A program made the position numbers and the translations under genes. Of a stretch of DNA of 35,885 nt, positions 34,007-35,885 are shown piece by piece. Position 1 is the first letter of the stretch, and each line of letters begins with the position of its first letter. Source of the stretch: Oxalobacteraceae bacterium (lineage in GTDB: Bacteria; Pseudomonadota; Gammaproteobacteria; Burkholderiales; Burkholderiaceae_D). A model generated the notes under the pieces. That model worked only from the letters and a program-made list of their open reading frames with translations. It was not told the DNA's origin and ran no database searches. Location of the stretch: assembly GCA_947464955.1 (NCBI GenBank), contig CANHZI010000028.1, positions 1-35,885 of the forward strand. The letters run 5' to 3'.

Positions 34007-34924
34007 TTAGTCGACAGCGGTCGGGGTTTGACTATTAAAACTAGAAGCTATCATACCGCTTGCGAGAATAACCGCAATACCGCACCAGCTGATCCAGCTC
34101 AAATTCACTTTCCAAATCCAGATATCAAATGCGCTGGTAAACACAATGCCCACATATTGCAAATTGGCGGCAACTAGGGGGTTGCCAAGGCGATAGGCGC
34201 GAGTCATGAAGAGTTGCCCCATCGAGGCAAAAATCCCGACACCTAACAGAAGTGCGATACCTTGCCATCCGAAGAGTAAATGTTGTTGATGAGCGGCGAT
34301 TTGCTGGGCAGAGAGCACGTTAAATTCACTGACTTGCCCGAGCAAGCCGAATAGAGTGCAAACCAAAGAAAAATAAAACACCACGCGATACTCAGGCTCA
34401 CCCGCCACACCCATTTGCCGCACTTGGATATAGGCGAGTGCGGCGATGAATCCAGAAACCAAAGCGACAATACTATCGGGAATTTGATCGGGACGAATAG
34501 TCGGGCGCAACAACATCACCACACCGATGAAGCCTAACAAAATCGACCACATCAAACTTTGCGGTATATGTACGACTTGCTTGCCGCGATTTTTCCACCA
34601 TGATGTTGTGAACAGAATCACAGCCACCCAGATCGACGACATATAACTGAGCGTGATCGATAATGATAAAGGCAATTTGGAAATCGAATAGAACCACAAC
34701 CATAGCGAAGTCACGCCAAAAATGCCACGCCAGATATGGCCTTTTACCAAAGGAGTACGCAAAGTGCCACTTCCCCACCACATCAGAAAGAAGGTCACCA
34801 GTACACCAACCGCTCCACGGATGGTGACAATCTCAGCCGTTGTATACGTATCTGAAGCAAGCTTGACGCATACCCCCATCACAGAAAAGAAGAAGGTTGC
34901 CGCTAACATCCACAGTGCTTGCAT
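34007..34924 (-). CDS. EamA/DMT-superfamily transporter
   Basis: A 305-aa protein with ten predicted helices in two EamA repeats (about 1-135 and 150-295). ITLSYMSSIWVAVILF in the first half and the matching LGNPLVAANLQYVGIVFTSAFD in the second are typical. Such carriers export amino acids or metabolites; the substrate is not predictable here. The ATG lacks a Shine-Dalgarno; the leader instead carries CCTCCTTT, the same bases as the 16S anti-SD tail. It lies about 60 bp past the terminator of the Rieske oxygenase gene. Confidence 0.9.
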   Translation of the reverse strand: MQALWMLAATFFFSVMGVCVKLASDTYTTAEIVTIRGAVGVLVTFFLMWWGSGTLRTPLVKGHIWRGIFGVTSLWLWFYSISKLPLSLSITLSYMSSIWVAVILFTTSWWKNRGKQVVHIPQSLMWSILLGFIGVVMLLRPTIRPDQIPDSIVALVSGFIAALAYIQVRQMGVAGEPEYRVVFYFSLVCTLFGLLGQVSEFNVLSAQQIAAHQQHLLFGWQGIALLLGVGIFASMGQLFMTRAYRLGNPLVAANLQYVGIVFTSAFDIWIWKVNLSWISWCGIAVILASGMIASSFNSQTPTAVD

Positions 34925-34981
34925 AGAAAATCAAAAAAAAGGAGGAGGGAAATTTTAAAAAATAGTCAGAGAAAAAATTAA

Positions 34982-34999
34982 GGGAAGCCTTCGCTTCCC
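34982..34999 (-). terminator. Intrinsic terminator after the Rieske oxygenase gene
   Basis: GGGAAGC / GCTTCCC is a 7-bp stem with a 4-nt loop, followed on the minus strand by TTAATTTTTTC. It lies 13 bp past the stop codon of the oxygenase gene. Confidence 0.85.
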
Positions 35000-35012
35000 C
35001 AGATTATCCTGC

Positions 35013-35885
35013 TCAGAACTGCATCTTACGACGATACCATTCATGGAAATGTTGCATACCATCTTCCATTGGCGATTGATACGGCCCAACTTCGTTTTGA
35101 CCACGGTCAAACAAAATCTTGCGGCCTGCATCCATACGTAAGCCGATTTCATCGTCCTCAATACAGGTTTCCATGTAGGCCGCACGTTCTGCTTCCACGA
35201 ACTCACGTTCGAACAAGACGATCTCTTCTGGATAATAGAATTCGACAACGTTCTTAGTCTTACCGGTTGCGGTAGGCCATAGAGTCGATACGACCAAAAC
35301 ATGGGGGTACCATTCGACCATGATGTTCGGATACAAAGTCAGCCAAATAGCACCGTACTTCGGTGGTTCGCCGCCACGGAACTTCAAGACTTGCTCTTGC
35401 CACGCCTTATATTTTTCTGAGCCAGACTTCGACAAAGCTTTGTGCACGCCTACTGTTTGCACGCTGTAATCTTCGCCAAACTCCCAAGTTAAGTCGTCAC
35501 AAGTAACAAAGCTGCCAAGACCAGGATGGAAAGGCTCTACATGGTAATCTTCCAAATACACTTCGATGAAGGTCTTCCAGTTGTAATCGCACTCGTGCAC
35601 TTCCACGTGGTCTAGCATATAGCCCGTGAAATCTAAATCTTTGGTCACCGATAACTTCGCCATTTTTTCCATGACGTTGTAACCGTTTTGTTCAAACAGT
35701 AAGCCATTCCAATTTTGGATAGGCGTGCGGGAGAGATTCAAGCAAGGCGTGTCGGCGAAGTGAGGCGCACCAATCAATTCGCCTTTGAGATCGTAAGTCC
35801 AACGATGTAAAGGGCAAACGATTTGTTTAGCATTCCCACGGCCATTCGTACCCGGGCCACCAAACATCAAGGCTTGACGATGACG
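35013..35885 (-). CDS. Rieske aromatic ring-hydroxylating oxygenase alpha subunit (5' end outside window)
   Basis: 290 residues are visible and the frame is open to the right edge. The edge reads RHRQAL, so the first half of the Rieske motif (Cys-x-His-Arg) straddles the boundary. The second half is CPLHRWTYDLKG. The catalytic domain shows the 2-His-1-carboxylate iron site: VYLEDYHVEPFHPGL (two His) and, near the C-terminus, DDEIGLRMDAGRK with the likely Asp ligand. These enzymes insert oxygen into aromatic or quaternary-amine substrates using electrons from a reductase that is not visible here. The substrate is unknown. It has its own terminator. Confidence 0.93.
   Translation of the reverse strand, partial: RHRQALMFGGPGTNGRGNAKQIVCPLHRWTYDLKGELIGAPHFADTPCLNLSRTPIQNWNGLLFEQNGYNVMEKMAKLSVTKDLDFTGYMLDHVEVHECDYNWKTFIEVYLEDYHVEPFHPGLGSFVTCDDLTWEFGEDYSVQTVGVHKALSKSGSEKYKAWQEQVLKFRGGEPPKYGAIWLTLYPNIMVEWYPHVLVVSTLWPTATGKTKNVVEFYYPEEIVLFEREFVEAERAAYMETCIEDDEIGLRMDAGRKILFDRGQNEVGPYQSPMEDGMQHFHEWYRRKMQF

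Overview
The window looks like chromosomal DNA of a betaproteobacterium in the order Burkholderiales, most likely Oxalobacteraceae and possibly an Undibacterium-like genome. This rests on protein style (queA-tgt-yajC-secDF, recG, oxyR-ubiA, pilT-pilU with yggS-proC), intermediate base composition, and the absence of phage, IS or CRISPR signals. The genus is inference. I saw no rRNA, tRNA, transposase or integrase.

Layout, left to right. (1) 1-2653, minus: an RND efflux pair, the adaptor followed by the inner-membrane pump, which runs off the left edge. (2) 2982-8768, minus: the conserved queA-tgt-yajC-secD-secF block (queuosine tRNA modification plus Sec accessory proteins), closed by an intrinsic terminator. 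(3) 8931-12091, plus: recG, then a short-chain dehydrogenase with a strong terminator. (4) 12211-19894: the most unusual part. An ABC-2 permease fused to a membrane-anchored M1-type metallopeptidase (1195 aa) and its ABC ATPase are transcribed leftward. A LytS-like histidine kinase, a LytTR response regulator and an unrecognised 203-aa protein are transcribed rightward. An inverted repeat resembling AlgR/LytTR half-sites lies in the divergent promoter region, and a hairpin masks the ribosome binding site of the 203-aa gene.

(5) 20044-21948, plus: oxyR with both redox cysteines at positions 199 and 208, then ubiA. (6) 22094-23188, plus: a yqjD-yqjE-yqjK-like membrane stress operon. (7) 23189-25635, minus: RIO-family kinase, proC, yggS. 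(8) 25681-28389, plus: pilT, pilU and a translationally coupled glutathione peroxidase. (9) 28392-31462, minus: a PglL/O-antigen-ligase-like membrane protein and an RCC1-repeat lipoprotein predicted to form one seven-bladed propeller. (10) 31647-33083, plus: a DUF4124-like exported protein and a ZIP metal transporter with a cluster of TTGCAA palindromes in front. (11) 33090-35885, minus: an SseA-like sulfurtransferase, a DMT/EamA transporter, and a Rieske oxygenase alpha subunit cut by the right edge.

Most of the window is housekeeping. The best candidate for an under-described system is region 4. A two-component pair, an ABC exporter with a built-in peptidase and a small unknown protein sit together between recG and oxyR, genes I expect to lie closer together in relatives. 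Several genes also appear to start at non-ATG codons, and three convergent gene pairs are separated by 0-6 bases.
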